Below are positions 26,517-35,366 of a stretch of 64,000 bases of DNA, piece by piece. The translations under genes were made by a program, and so were the position numbers. Under the pieces are notes generated by a model. That model ran no database searches. It worked only from the letters and a program-made list of their open reading frames with translations, and was not told the origin of the DNA. The stretch is from Henriciella sp. (GTDB lineage: Bacteria; Pseudomonadota; Alphaproteobacteria; Caulobacterales; Hyphomonadaceae). The DNA is taken from NCBI GenBank assembly GCA_030066975.1, contig JASJAO010000012.1, forward strand, positions 43,424 to 107,423, in the 5' to 3' direction. How positions within the stretch are numbered: position 1 is the stretch's first letter; each line of letters begins with the position of its first letter.

Positions 26517-27587
26517 CTACTCCAAGACGTCAAACGCAAACAGAAGTGTGCGCTGATTGTCCGGATTGAAATTATCATCGGAAATCAACCAGATCCGCGT
26601 CTGGCTTTCCGGGTTCGTCCCAAAGGCAATGCCTTCGAAATTGTCCACCGGCAGGGGCGATTTCAGGCGCGCTTCGCCCGTGCGTCCATCAGCTGTTGTG
26701 ACTTCAACAAGGATGCGGTTTCCCCGCACCGGGTCGTAGGCGCGAAACACGGTCGCGCGGCCGCCATTTTCGAGGTCGCTGCCAGTCTGAAGGTGGAAGG
26801 CTGGCGGGCGCTCATAGAGCGACAGGTCCAGCGATCCATCCTCCATTAGTCTTGTGGTTGGCGCGCCCTTGGGACCACGAAATTCAAACCCGATAAACAG
26901 CTGGTCATCAAAGGAAAGCGCTTCTGCGCCGCGATTGTTCGGTACGTCCTCGCCTTCGACCTGACCCGGCAAATCAGCAACCCGGGCGGCGCGGGCCGCT
27001 GCGCCACACCCTTCCAAATCAAACGCTTCAATCCGGTGATCACGCTCAAAACTGACCAGAGCGAGCCCGTTCTTGAACACAAGCCCCTCAGCATCAGCGC
27101 TGGTTTTGCCTTTGAGCTGCCGACCCTCGGCGCCCAGCATATAGCTGATCGAGCCCAGGCCATCCGGCGCACCGGTGTCCGGATCAATGCCGATCTGCAC
27201 AAAAGCGCCCGCATCACTGACTGCAAGCAAGGACCCCGATCTCAGCGTGTCGAGCCCCGACAGGCCGCCAAAACTTGGATTATCTGCCGTCAGATGCCAG
27301 GCACCGGCAAAGACAAGGCCTGCTATGGCATCGGCTTGCGCGTCCGGTCCACGATCGATCTCGGTGATGCCAAGTGGCAGACTTTGGGCGCGTGTAAACT
27401 CGACGCCATCCGGGCAAGAGGCAGCGCGTAGATCCGCCGCGGCTGTTTCAAAATCCCACGCCTCGAGCGATGGCACGATCTCTGAACTTACGTCTGCAGG
27501 CACTGCCGCGGCTGGCCCTGGCGTTGGCTCGGGGGCAGCGCAGGCCGTGAGCGCAATAAACGTTGATGTCGCCAGCAAGGATCTCAT
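26517..27587 (-). CDS. esterase-like-activity-of-phytase family lipoprotein
   Basis: 356 residues; MRSLLATSTFIALTAC is a textbook lipoprotein signal (LTAC), with GGAG six bases before this ATG. Two ATGs just upstream in frame are alternatives. The mature protein is a predicted beta-propeller of the PF13449 type, with DAEGLVFKNGLALVSFERDH, AEALSFDDQLFIGFEF and DNFEGIAFGTN. Biochemical role of this family is poorly known despite its name. Convergent with rluD. Confidence 0.82.
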   Translation of the reverse strand: MRSLLATSTFIALTACAAPEPTPGPAAAVPADVSSEIVPSLEAWDFETAAADLRAASCPDGVEFTRAQSLPLGITEIDRGPDAQADAIAGLVFAGAWHLTADNPSFGGLSGLDTLRSGSLLAVSDAGAFVQIGIDPDTGAPDGLGSISYMLGAEGRQLKGKTSADAEGLVFKNGLALVSFERDHRIEAFDLEGCGAAARAARVADLPGQVEGEDVPNNRGAEALSFDDQLFIGFEFRGPKGAPTTRLMEDGSLDLSLYERPPAFHLQTGSDLENGGRATVFRAYDPVRGNRILVEVTTADGRTGEARLKSPLPVDNFEGIAFGTNPESQTRIWLISDDNFNPDNQRTLLFAFDVLE

Positions 27588-27646
27588 CAACATCTCCATG
27601 ACCGTTTTCCCCTCATACCCAGCCATGCGTGGCGAGATGATGACCG

Positions 27647-29653
27647 TTACATCCGTGTCCGGCGAACATCACGGCCCGAACCCACTTTCGGCCCGCCATA
27701 TTTCGGCGCACCAGCACCCGAACCGCTAACGGCGCCCGGTTTCATCGTTTCGCGGGTCAGAGGCGGTACGGCCATGGCAACTGGATTGGGGGCTTCGCCA
27801 TTCTCGTCGAACAGGTCGGCGAGCTGTTCCGTCATCGCTCCGCCGAGCTGCTCGGCATCCACGATTGTGACGGCCCGCTTGTAATAGCGCGTCACATCGT
27901 GACCGATGCCAATCGCGATCAGCTCAATCGGGCTGCGGGTCTCAATCTCTTCGATGACCTGACGCAAATGCCGCTCCAGATAATTGCCGACATTCACCGA
28001 CAGCGTGCTGTCATCGACCGGCGCACCATCTGAGATCACCATCATGATCTTACGCTGTTCAGGTCGCCCCAGCAGGCGTTCATGCGCCCAAACCAGAGCC
28101 TCGCCATCAATGTTTTCTTTCAGCAGGCCTTCGCGCATCATCAGGCCGAGATTCTTGCGGGCCCGCCGCCACGGGGCATCAGCCTGTTTATAGATAATAT
28201 GGCGCAGATCATTAAGTCGGCCCGGCCCGGCAGGTTTGCCCGCCTTAACCCAATCCTCGCGGCTGATCCCACCTTTCCAAGCCTTGGTCGTGAAACCGAG
28301 GATTTCGACCTTCACACCGCACCGTTCCAGCGTGCGCGCCAGAATATCGGCGCATAAGGCCGCAACCATGATCGGGCGTCCGCGCATCGAGCCGGAATTG
28401 TCCAGCAACAGCGTCACAACTGTGTCGCGGAAATTGCTGTCATCTTCCTGTTTGAAACTCAGCGGGGCGGTCGGGTCGGTAATCACACGGGTCAGACGTG
28501 CGGTATCTAGAACGCCCTCTTCCAGATCGAAGCTCCAGGACCGGTTCTGCTGCGCCATCAGGCGGCGCTGCAGCTTGTTGGCAAGCTTCGACACCGCGCC
28601 TTGCAGGCTCTCGAGCTGATGATCGAGATAGGCGCGCAGTCGGGCCAGTTCTTCCGCGTCGCACAGGTCCACGGCCTGCGCGATTTCGTCATTCGCCCTA
28701 GTGAAGGCCTTATAGACAAAGTCCGGTTTGTCATCGCCGTCGCGATAATTTGGACGCAGGGGCTTTGCCCCATCATCATTATCGTCAGGGTCTTCTTCGC
28801 TTTCCATGTCGACATCGGAATCGACAGAGACATTGGTCTCCTCGCCTTCCATGTCTTCGGCATCGCCGGCTTCCATTTCCTCCGTCGTGGCGCCTTCGGT
28901 CTCTTCGGGAGACTCGCCATCATCCTGGGGACTGGACTGGTTGTTCTGGGCTTCGTCTTCGGAGGCCTCATCGTCCTCGCCCTGTTCATCACTGATCGCT
29001 TCGCCTTCAGTATAGTCGCGTACGAGTTTCTGAACTGTCTCAGCGAAGGCTTTCTGATCGTGCAACTGGTTCACCAGAAGGTCCTGGATCTCTTCGATCA
29101 GGCCGTCGAGGGGCCGCTGGCTTTGCGGGCCGACTTCATCGCGCCACAGCGACGCATAGCGTGCAGCCTGTTCCGGCAAAGCACGCCCGGTCAAACGTTC
29201 GCGCAGCAGGAATTCAATCGCCGGGGCGAGCGGCGCCTGTTGGCGGTCTTCAATTCGGCCATAGCCCGCTTTCTCACAACGCGCCGATAAAGCCGCATCG
29301 AGATTCTCAGCTGTGCCCGGCATGGCGCGCGCACCGATGCTCTCAATCCGCGCACGTTCAGCCGCTTCATAGACTTGCCGTCCGATTTCGCCCTGTGGCC
29401 GGATGGCGGCATGGGCCGCCACATCATGGTGGGCCATGCGCAGGGCCGCAGCATCAGCTTCCCCACGCGCCCTCGCCGCCAGTCCAGGGGACAGCTCGCG
29501 TGGCGGCGGCGGCAGAACGATACGCTTCTCTTCCGCCCGCGGCCCATCGCCAGCAAAGCTCAACTCGACCTCACGCTCAGCCGACATGGCCTTTGTGGTC
29601 GCGGTCAGCGCCTGCTTGAACAGCTCATAAGGGGCGTCATCAGTCTTGGACAT
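27647..29653 (-). CDS. cobT: aerobic cobaltochelatase subunit CobT
   Basis: 668 residues from [13 protein letters not shown]. The N-terminal half holds ordered helices and a long acidic low-complexity stretch (about residues 230-310). The C-terminal von Willebrand A domain has the MIDAS motif [11 protein letters not shown] and later [11 protein letters not shown]. With CobS and CobN it inserts cobalt into hydrogenobyrinic acid a,c-diamide. Usually cobS and cobT are close together; here they share strand but lie 2.5 kb apart with three other genes between. An in-frame GTG 9 nt upstream is the alternative start. Confidence 0.95.
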   Translation of the reverse strand: MSKTDDAPYELFKQALTATTKAMSAEREVELSFAGDGPRAEEKRIVLPPPPRELSPGLAARARGEADAAALRMAHHDVAAHAAIRPQGEIGRQVYEAAERARIESIGARAMPGTAENLDAALSARCEKAGYGRIEDRQQAPLAPAIEFLLRERLTGRALPEQAARYASLWRDEVGPQSQRPLDGLIEEIQDLLVNQLHDQKAFAETVQKLVRDYTEGEAISDEQGEDDEASEDEAQNNQSSPQDDGESPEETEGATTEEMEAGDAEDMEGEETNVSVDSDVDMESEEDPDDNDDGAKPLRPNYRDGDDKPDFVYKAFTRANDEIAQAVDLCDAEELARLRAYLDHQLESLQGAVSKLANKLQRRLMAQQNRSWSFDLEEGVLDTARLTRVITDPTAPLSFKQEDDSNFRDTVVTLLLDNSGSMRGRPIMVAALCADILARTLERCGVKVEILGFTTKAWKGGISREDWVKAGKPAGPGRLNDLRHIIYKQADAPWRRARKNLGLMMREGLLKENIDGEALVWAHERLLGRPEQRKIMMVISDGAPVDDSTLSVNVGNYLERHLRQVIEEIETRSPIELIAIGIGHDVTRYYKRAVTIVDAEQLGGAMTEQLADLFDENGEAPNPVAMAVPPLTRETMKPGAVSGSGAGAPKYGGPKVGSGRDVRRTRM

Positions 29654-29715
29654 AGGCCTCACTTAGCGTGGGTTCAGGACTTTGCGAAGGCTTTCCTCGG
29701 CGATCACGCAGTGAC

Positions 29716-29738
29716 GAATTGATCCAGTGGATCAATTC
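29716..29738. promoter_or_regulatory. perfect 23-bp inverted repeat, candidate operator
   Basis: GAATTGATCC and GGATCAATTC flank the trinucleotide AGT in the divergent gap between cobT and the isomerase gene. A second, smaller palindrome TGACGTCA follows at 29755-29762. Placement suits control of one or both divergent genes. Confidence 0.6.
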
Positions 29739-29791
29739 CAACCTGAAAATCAGTTGACGTCACCCGGGGCAGGTTCGTCAATGTGCTAAAC

Positions 29792-30403
29792 ATGACCCAA
29801 CCGGTGACCTTCTGGTTCGAGTTCGCCTCAACATACTCCTACCTTTCGGCGATGCGCATCGAGCATGAAGCGGCTCGCCGGAACGTGAGCGTGGTATGGA
29901 AACCATTTACACTGGGGCCAATTTTCGCTGCTCAAGGGTGGAACACCTCACCTTTCTCTGTTTATCCGAGCAAGGGCCGGTACATGTGGCGCGATATGGA
30001 ACGGCGAACCCGGAAATACGGCCTGCCGTTTCAGCGACCTACACGCGACGACCCACGCGCCTTCCCGCAGAACAGTATTCCCGCCCTAAGAATTGCGGTC
30101 GCCGCGCTGACTGAGCCCTGGGGCATCACCTATTGCCGGAACATATACACCGCGCAATTTGCAGACAATCGCGACATCTCCACGCCCGAAGTGATTACAG
30201 ACTGTATCATCTCTGCCGGTGGCGACCCGGACGCTATCCTGGCCCAAAGCCAGCTGCCCGAGTTCAAACCGCAGCTGCGGGCGAATACAGAAGCCGCCCA
30301 AGCGATCGGAATCTTCGGGGCACCCAGCTTTACCGTCGGCGAAGAACTGTTCTGGGGTGATGATCGTCTTGAGGATGCGCTCGATTGGGCAGCAGAAGCT
30401 TAA
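29792..30403 (+). CDS. 2-hydroxychromene-2-carboxylate isomerase-like DsbA-fold protein
   Basis: 203 residues. Opening VTFWFEFASTYSYLS matches the FYFDxxSPYSYL signature of HCCA isomerases and kappa GSTs, in which a serine binds glutathione. GIFGAPSFTVGEELFWGDDR near the end supplies the cis-proline loop. HCCA isomerases act in naphthalene-type aromatic degradation, but many members have other substrates, and no aromatic genes lie nearby. ATG 29792 is preferred over an in-frame GTG 9 nt earlier. Confidence 0.85.
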   Translation: MTQPVTFWFEFASTYSYLSAMRIEHEAARRNVSVVWKPFTLGPIFAAQGWNTSPFSVYPSKGRYMWRDMERRTRKYGLPFQRPTRDDPRAFPQNSIPALRIAVAALTEPWGITYCRNIYTAQFADNRDISTPEVITDCIISAGGDPDAILAQSQLPEFKPQLRANTEAAQAIGIFGAPSFTVGEELFWGDDRLEDALDWAAEA

Positions 30404-30476
30404 GCGCTGAATCTCAACTCACTGATTGCTTTAACCAAAGGCAGAGACACCAAATTCGGGAGCCCTACTGTATAGA

Positions 30477-30482
30477 TATAAT
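30477..30482 (+). promoter_or_regulatory. TATAAT-like -10 element before AT-rich lipoprotein gene
   Basis: TATAAT lies 57 nt before the start of the next gene in a stretch much richer in A and T than the surroundings. No good -35 box is seen at the proper distance. Confidence 0.3.
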
Positions 30483-30539
30483 CGTTTACAGTTAACCATA
30501 CTTATGCTTTCTTATAGATTGGGTTGGGGAACTCTGATC

Positions 30540-31838
30540 ATGAAGATTGCATTGATATTTTTAGTAGCGTTTATGGTTTCATCTTGCGCGAACAAAATTA
30601 CTCAGATCGATATTACATCTGATACCGTTAATTACTCGAACGCGACATCAGATGCACGACAAGCACAACTTCTTTTGAATATTGTGAAGTTAAGATACAA
30701 TGATCCGATACAGTTTCTTGAGAGCGATATAATTCAGCTCGATCGAACACAGACGACAGAGTTTTCACTAACACCGCTAGCTGCTATCGGTGGCGCGGCA
30801 TCTAGCGATACACTGACCGGAAGCGGAAAACGAACGCGACAGTTCGCGCCTCAATTCGCTTACAAGAGGTTAAGTGGTGAGGCCTATGCGGCGGTTCTGC
30901 TCGAGCCGATGCCCGTAAGATCGATACTTCTGTTGAGCCAGTCAGGCTGGAGCATCGAACGTCTTATGGTGTGCTGCATCGCGCGTCTGTTCGATTACGA
31001 AAACGCGCGCTCAGTCGCGGGACCTACTCCCACAATCATTCCGGACAATCATGATTTCTTGAACTTGGCTGATAGTCTTCGAGAACTACAGCTGCAAAAC
31101 TCTTTTCAAATATTATCGGACAGAAAAGTCGAAGAGGTTGATAGGAAAAAAAGTTTCGTTGATTATATAACAATACTGATAAATCGATCAATAAATTCGC
31201 TTGAACCAGAAAAAAGGAAAGAAATAGACAAGCTTTTCAATGACGCTGGCGATTTTAGATTCCCCCATGGATGCTCCTTACCAAGTGACGAACGCCCCAC
31301 AAATGACTCTGACGAAAGCACTACCTACCCATGCACTTCTGCTGTTACCGTCGTTGAAAATGCTATTAGGGTGGAGACGAGAAGTGCAAACAGTTATCCC
31401 ATCGTAGGAAGATCTTTGCTCGGTGCCCTGTCAGCACTATCGCAAGCTGTACATGTGCCTGACGACCACAACCGAATAGCTTATACGCCAACCATCGAAA
31501 TCAAGAATACCCTTGAAAGTACACATCGAGTAGTCAACGATCCGCAAAGCGATGTTACGGCTGAATCTGATAGCTCCAATAACGAGTCCAAGCAGACTTG
31601 CTTGCCGCCAAGTGGTTGGGAGAAAGCTATTTCGGATCACTTCTTCGTGGTTCGCAGCAGCGAGAATAAGCCGCAAGAAGGAAAAGCCGCTGTCTCCGTT
31701 TTTCACCGAGATCACTGGTTTTTTGTTCCCGACGAATGTCCAGACGCGAAGGCGATGTTGGCTCTTATGGGGCACTTGTACGAAATGCAATGGACGAAGG
31801 TCGAATCAGAAAGTTCTCGAATACTGCTGATCGATTAA
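30540..31838 (+). CDS. AT-rich lipoprotein of unknown function
   Basis: 432 residues from MKIALIFLVAFMVSSC, a lipoprotein signal with lipobox VSSC; GGGGA lies upstream. The mature part starts with SDARQAQLLLNIVKLRYNDP, then a Ser/Gly/Thr-rich hydrophobic stretch, a helical Lys/Glu-rich region, an acidic Ser/Asn linker and a C-terminal domain ending FFVVRSSENK...LMGHLYEMQW. Codon and base use are clearly more AT-rich than in neighbours, which suggests recent acquisition. It interrupts the cobT-cobS region. I do not recognise a characterised family. Confidence 0.72.
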   Translation: MKIALIFLVAFMVSSCANKITQIDITSDTVNYSNATSDARQAQLLLNIVKLRYNDPIQFLESDIIQLDRTQTTEFSLTPLAAIGGAASSDTLTGSGKRTRQFAPQFAYKRLSGEAYAAVLLEPMPVRSILLLSQSGWSIERLMVCCIARLFDYENARSVAGPTPTIIPDNHDFLNLADSLRELQLQNSFQILSDRKVEEVDRKKSFVDYITILINRSINSLEPEKRKEIDKLFNDAGDFRFPHGCSLPSDERPTNDSDESTTYPCTSAVTVVENAIRVETRSANSYPIVGRSLLGALSALSQAVHVPDDHNRIAYTPTIEIKNTLESTHRVVNDPQSDVTAESDSSNNESKQTCLPPSGWEKAISDHFFVVRSSENKPQEGKAAVSVFHRDHWFFVPDECPDAKAMLALMGHLYEMQWTKVESESSRILLID

Positions 31839-32158
31839 TCAGAACGATCCCTTTTCGGTTTCCACATCCGGTAGAACCGGAACGGTTTCGGCCAATCCTC
31901 GCGCGGACAGAAGGCGATACAAACCTCGTCATTATCGAGCGCAGACTCGGTCAGTATCGTCCTCCGCTCGAATGTCTTGGCGGTTTCGAATTCCTTGTCA
32001 TTCACGCGGCAGATGACTTTACGAAACACGCCATTGATCCAGCTCTGCATGTCCGGATCGGCTTCAAACTGTTTGTAGCAGGCGAGCGACGCATGCGCAG
32101 CGATCAGCGGCGCGAAGCCGTCCGGCACGCTGTCCCTGATCAGAATGTACATTTTCAT
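31835..32158 (-). CDS. small conserved-looking protein, possibly PTH2-like
   Basis: 107 residues, MKMYILIRDSVPDGFAPLIA onward. The start (strand, then PLIAAHASLACYKQF) recalls the opening beta-strand and helix of peptidyl-tRNA hydrolase 2-like folds, but the match is only by eye. It is 12 nt downstream of cobS on the same strand and so may be co-transcribed. It overlaps the end of the AT-rich lipoprotein gene by 4 nt. GC-rich like the local chromosome. Confidence 0.6.
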   Translation of the reverse strand: MKMYILIRDSVPDGFAPLIAAHASLACYKQFEADPDMQSWINGVFRKVICRVNDKEFETAKTFERRTILTESALDNDEVCIAFCPREDWPKPFRFYRMWKPKRDRSD

Positions 32159-32170
32159 GGGGCTCTGGCT

Positions 32171-33154
32171 TTAGGCCACTTTCACCATGAGCGCGCTTTC
32201 CGGCAGTTCTTCGGCAAAGCAGCGCTGATACATTTCTGCGACGAGAGGGCGTTCCAACTCGTCACACTTATTCAGGAAGGTCATCCGGAACGCATGGCCA
32301 AGATCGCCAAAGATGGCGAAATTCTCGGCCCATGTGATCACGGTTCGTGGGCTCATCACAGTTGACAGGTCCCCGTTCATGAAGGCGTTTCGCGTCAGAT
32401 CTGCGAGCCGCACCATTTTGGACAGGGTCTCACTATCAACGCCGGTATCCTTGGAGGCAATGATCTCCACTTCGGCATCATGCTCCAGATAGTTGAGCGT
32501 GGTGACAATGCTCCAGCGGTCCATCTGGCCCTGGTTGAGCTGCTGTGTGCCGTGATAGAGGCCGGTTGTATCGCCGAGGCCGACCGTATTGGTGGTCGCA
32601 AACAGGCGGAAATAGGGGTTCGGCTCGATCACTCGGTTCTGGTCAAGCAAGGTCAGTTTGCCGCTGGATTCCAAAACCCGCTGGATGACAAACATCACGT
32701 CCGGGCGGCCGGCATCATATTCGTCAAAGGTGATCGCCACCGGCCGCTGCAGCGACCAGGGCAGAATGCCTTCGCGAAATTCGGTGACCTGCGCGCCGTC
32801 TTTGAGCACGATGGCGTCCTTGCCGACCATATCGATCCGGCTGACATGGCTGTCGAGATTGACCCGGATCATCGGCCAGTTGAGGCGGGCCGCAATCTGC
32901 TCGATATGCGTGGACTTCCCGGTGCCGTGATAGCCCTGCACCATGACCCGTCGATTGTGCTCAAAGCCCGCCAGCAGAGCCAAAGTCGTCTGCGGATCAA
33001 AGCGATAGCTCTCATCGATCTGCGGGACATATTCGGTGCGGTCCTTGAACCCATGCACAACCATGTCCGTGTCGAGCCCAAACACCTCGCGAACATTGAT
33101 TTCCTCAGTTGGGGTCATGCCTTCCAGGGCATCGGAATCGCTCATCACGGTCAT
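32171..33154 (-). CDS. cobS: aerobic cobaltochelatase subunit CobS
   Basis: 327-residue AAA+ ATPase. Walker A is GYHGTGKST (K80), Walker [16 protein letters not shown], and the sensor-1 stretch is [13 protein letters not shown]. CobS forms a hexameric ring with CobT that drives cobalt insertion by CobN. GAAGAG eight bases before the ATG supports the start. No cobN is visible in this window. Confidence 0.96.
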   Translation of the reverse strand: MTVMSDSDALEGMTPTEEINVREVFGLDTDMVVHGFKDRTEYVPQIDESYRFDPQTTLALLAGFEHNRRVMVQGYHGTGKSTHIEQIAARLNWPMIRVNLDSHVSRIDMVGKDAIVLKDGAQVTEFREGILPWSLQRPVAITFDEYDAGRPDVMFVIQRVLESSGKLTLLDQNRVIEPNPYFRLFATTNTVGLGDTTGLYHGTQQLNQGQMDRWSIVTTLNYLEHDAEVEIIASKDTGVDSETLSKMVRLADLTRNAFMNGDLSTVMSPRTVITWAENFAIFGDLGHAFRMTFLNKCDELERPLVAEMYQRCFAEELPESALMVKVA

Positions 33155-33190
33155 GAAAACATCTCTTCAGCAAACTTTCAGAGCGTCACC

Positions 33191-33207
33191 TATCACATTA
33201 AGTGATA
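33191..33207. promoter_or_regulatory. short inverted repeat upstream of cobS
   Basis: TATCAC and GTGATA around ATTAA, 37 nt before cobS and in its probable promoter region. Six-base arms only, so a weak call. Confidence 0.3.
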
Positions 33208-33264
33208 TCGCCAAGTGTGACGTTCGGTGACCTGCACATGTTCGTCAGATTTGGACGCGCGGCG

Positions 33265-34095
33265 CTAGACCATCGCGGTTTTAGACAATCTCTTTATCTC
33301 ATTCGCCAAAGGCTTCAGAAAACCTCGGTCATTCCAGTAATTCACATGGCTCATAGGTGTAAGTCCGCCGAGCAGACCGGCCCGGATTGGCTTGTCGATC
33401 ACACGATCAGCATAGGCTGGGCTCAGCTGTTTCAATGGCCACCCAAGAACGTCATCGCGATCATAGTAATTATACCACTTAAACGCACTGTTTGGCGGCG
33501 AGATCGGCGTAATCTGGTCTTCATCGCGACCCGCCACGAAGAGTGGAATATTGCACCCGGTTGTAAACAACCGCGCCAATCGCCCGCCCCTGCAGAACCA
33601 GCTTTGATCCGGTGAAAGCCCGGGATCGGTGCTCCAGACCCCATGTCGGGCCGGGACAGGCTGGCCGTGTTCGTCCTTTTTGTTGGCGTCCCACAAATAA
33701 TTCGACATGACCTGCCCGCCGAGCGATTGGGCCACCACAATCATCGGCGCGGTTGCCGGAATGCGTCTATGCAGAGCCTTAAAACAGCTCAAGATCTCTT
33801 TCTGGGCGAGATAATACGGACTGTCTGGACCGTCCTTTTGGGACTCCAGTGATGCCGCATCACAAAATCCATACAGCATGAACCGGCGCAAATTGTCCCA
33901 ATCCAGACGCCCCTTCACGGCTTTGAAATAGCGCTCTTCGTTCTGTTGCAGAATGTCCTGGTAGAAGACCTCCTGAAATCTCAGACCCTCATAGACAGCA
34001 CTTGGCATGTACTCGCGTAACAAGCTTTGAATGTCGCCAGAGTATCCACCACTGGTCTCACCCATGCCGTGAACAAATATTACACCAACACTCAT
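33265..34095 (-). CDS. alpha/beta-hydrolase-fold protein
   Basis: 276 residues; GGGAGGG eight bases before MSVGVIFVHG sets the start. The first strand ends in IFVHGMGET (oxyanion region), and VVAQSLGGQVMSN is a nucleophile elbow with A in place of the first G of GxSxG. A late His occurs in TPMSHVNYW. Lipase- or esterase-like activity is plausible, and the substrate is unknown. It lies upstream of cobS in the same direction, 110 nt away. Confidence 0.78.
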   Translation of the reverse strand: MSVGVIFVHGMGETSGGYSGDIQSLLREYMPSAVYEGLRFQEVFYQDILQQNEERYFKAVKGRLDWDNLRRFMLYGFCDAASLESQKDGPDSPYYLAQKEILSCFKALHRRIPATAPMIVVAQSLGGQVMSNYLWDANKKDEHGQPVPARHGVWSTDPGLSPDQSWFCRGGRLARLFTTGCNIPLFVAGRDEDQITPISPPNSAFKWYNYYDRDDVLGWPLKQLSPAYADRVIDKPIRAGLLGGLTPMSHVNYWNDRGFLKPLANEIKRLSKTAMV

Positions 34096-34455
34096 ACCCA
34101 ATCCCTCCCGATATAGTCTCCAGACTAGCTGTTTTGGTCAAACTCACAAACAAAAGAGGTCAGAAATTTCCATGATACGGCGGGGCTGTCGCTTCGGGAT
34201 CGGCAAGCGCCTTCGTCCCGCCCGCGCCCCCTCGTCGCCAAAGCGTTTGATCGCGAGTAGAGACGACCGACGCGCACCTACGCCGCCATTGCCTGTTTCA
34301 TCATCGCGCATGAAAGCCCGCTGAAACGAATCGGCGCGGGTCGTATCGTCGAATTTCAGTCTCAGTGGCAAATCGATCAAATTTTATAGATCGGTTTCAC
34401 GCCGCCTTCAAACTCCCAAGGCAGAGTCGTCAGGGAGTGTGTTGAGGATAGCGCC
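34096..34455. other. 360-nt intergenic region
   Basis: No supported gene. A 78-codon minus-strand frame with a TTG start and no ribosome-binding site (34144-34380) is probably non-coding or a gene remnant. The last 60 nt should hold the promoter of the following membrane-protein gene. Confidence 0.5.
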
Positions 34456-34866
34456 ATGACCAAAGATACGACCCGAAAACTGACTGGCGCGGCCCTCGGC
34501 CTCGTCGGTACGCTGCTGATCTGGCAAACCGGCGCGGCGATCGCGCTGTACTTTCAGAGTGCCGGGTTCTCCGAATTTAATCAGGTCTTGTTTGATCCAA
34601 AATACTCGCTGCGTCTGCTCAGCGCCATGGCGGCTTTTATTGCCGGGCTTGCCGCGCTGACCGAAAGACGGGGTGGCGCCGGGCTTGCCGGGCTCGCCTC
34701 CTGCCTGTTCGGCGTGCAGACGCTGGCCATGGTCTATGGGCGCGGTCACGTCCATCACTGGCAAAGCGAAGCGGTATACCTGATTATTCTGACCGCCTTG
34801 TTCCTGGCCCTTGTGACCACCAATGGGCTCAAGTTTGCGCGCGAGCGTGACGTCGCTCAAGCCTAG
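34456..34866 (+). CDS. small membrane protein A of a tandem pair
   Basis: 136 residues with four hydrophobic helices (about 8-30, 50-70, 75-90 and 108-124). A pattern of GTLLIWQTGAAIAL, VLFDPKYSLRLLSAM and RRGGAGLAGL is repeated in weaker form by the next gene (LGIWLFWGGLQAVL, ALFEPPTSFIRLLGAA and RPGGAIVSL), so the two look like diverged duplicates. No family recognised; inner-membrane location inferred. Confidence 0.68.
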   Translation: MTKDTTRKLTGAALGLVGTLLIWQTGAAIALYFQSAGFSEFNQVLFDPKYSLRLLSAMAAFIAGLAALTERRGGAGLAGLASCLFGVQTLAMVYGRGHVHHWQSEAVYLIILTALFLALVTTNGLKFARERDVAQA

Positions 34867-34917
34867 CATGATTACATTCGGTTTGCGCCGACTCAGACTG
34901 TGTGGTTGAACTGTGAA

Positions 34918-35283
34918 ATGTTGCTTCGTCGAATAGCTGCGTTGGGGCTGACCGCGCTTGGGATTTGGTTGTTTTGGGGTGGATTGCAGGCGGTGCTCGC
35001 CTTCACCAGCCGAGGCGGCGATTTGGCGAGCGCTCTGTTTGAACCCCCAACAAGTTTCATCCGCCTGCTTGGAGCGGCCTTGATCATCATCGGCGGGGCG
35101 ATGGCCGGGTTTTCCCGGCCCGGCGGCGCGATTGTCAGCCTTATTGGCGTGGCGATCTTTACCGCGCTGGCCGCGCTCATGGCACTCGCCGGAGCTGATA
35201 TCAGTCTGTGGCTTGATGAAGTCTTGTTCGCGGTGGCCGGAATTGGCCTGGTTGCGTTCATCCTTACCCTACGTCGCGATTGA
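34918..35283 (+). CDS. small membrane protein B of a tandem pair
   Basis: 121 residues from ATG 34918 (MLLRRIAALGL); a GTG 18 nt earlier is an alternative. Four hydrophobic helices, and same-order motifs as the upstream gene, including LFEP followed by RLLGAA and a charged loop before PGGA. It lies 51 nt downstream of its relative and 83 nt upstream of lpd, so it could share transcription with either. Function unknown. Confidence 0.68.
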   Translation: MLLRRIAALGLTALGIWLFWGGLQAVLAFTSRGGDLASALFEPPTSFIRLLGAALIIIGGAMAGFSRPGGAIVSLIGVAIFTALAALMALAGADISLWLDEVLFAVAGIGLVAFILTLRRD

Positions 35284-35366
35284 GGCGTTTCGCGCATTGC
35301 AATTGCTGTCTGTGACACTAGGTTCGCGAACATTCAGATCACAGCTACACACAGGCAAGACTATCC

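Noticed and set aside
28601..29290. 229-codon plus-strand frame with hydrophobic runs opposite cobT
   Set aside because: It is the mirror of the acidic low-complexity part of cobT, whose codons give hydrophobic runs on the other strand.
34144..34380. 78-codon minus-strand frame between the alpha/beta hydrolase and the membrane-protein pair
   Set aside because: TTG start, no ribosome-binding site, Arg/Gly-rich composition as in random GC-rich frames and no family resemblance; possibly a remnant.
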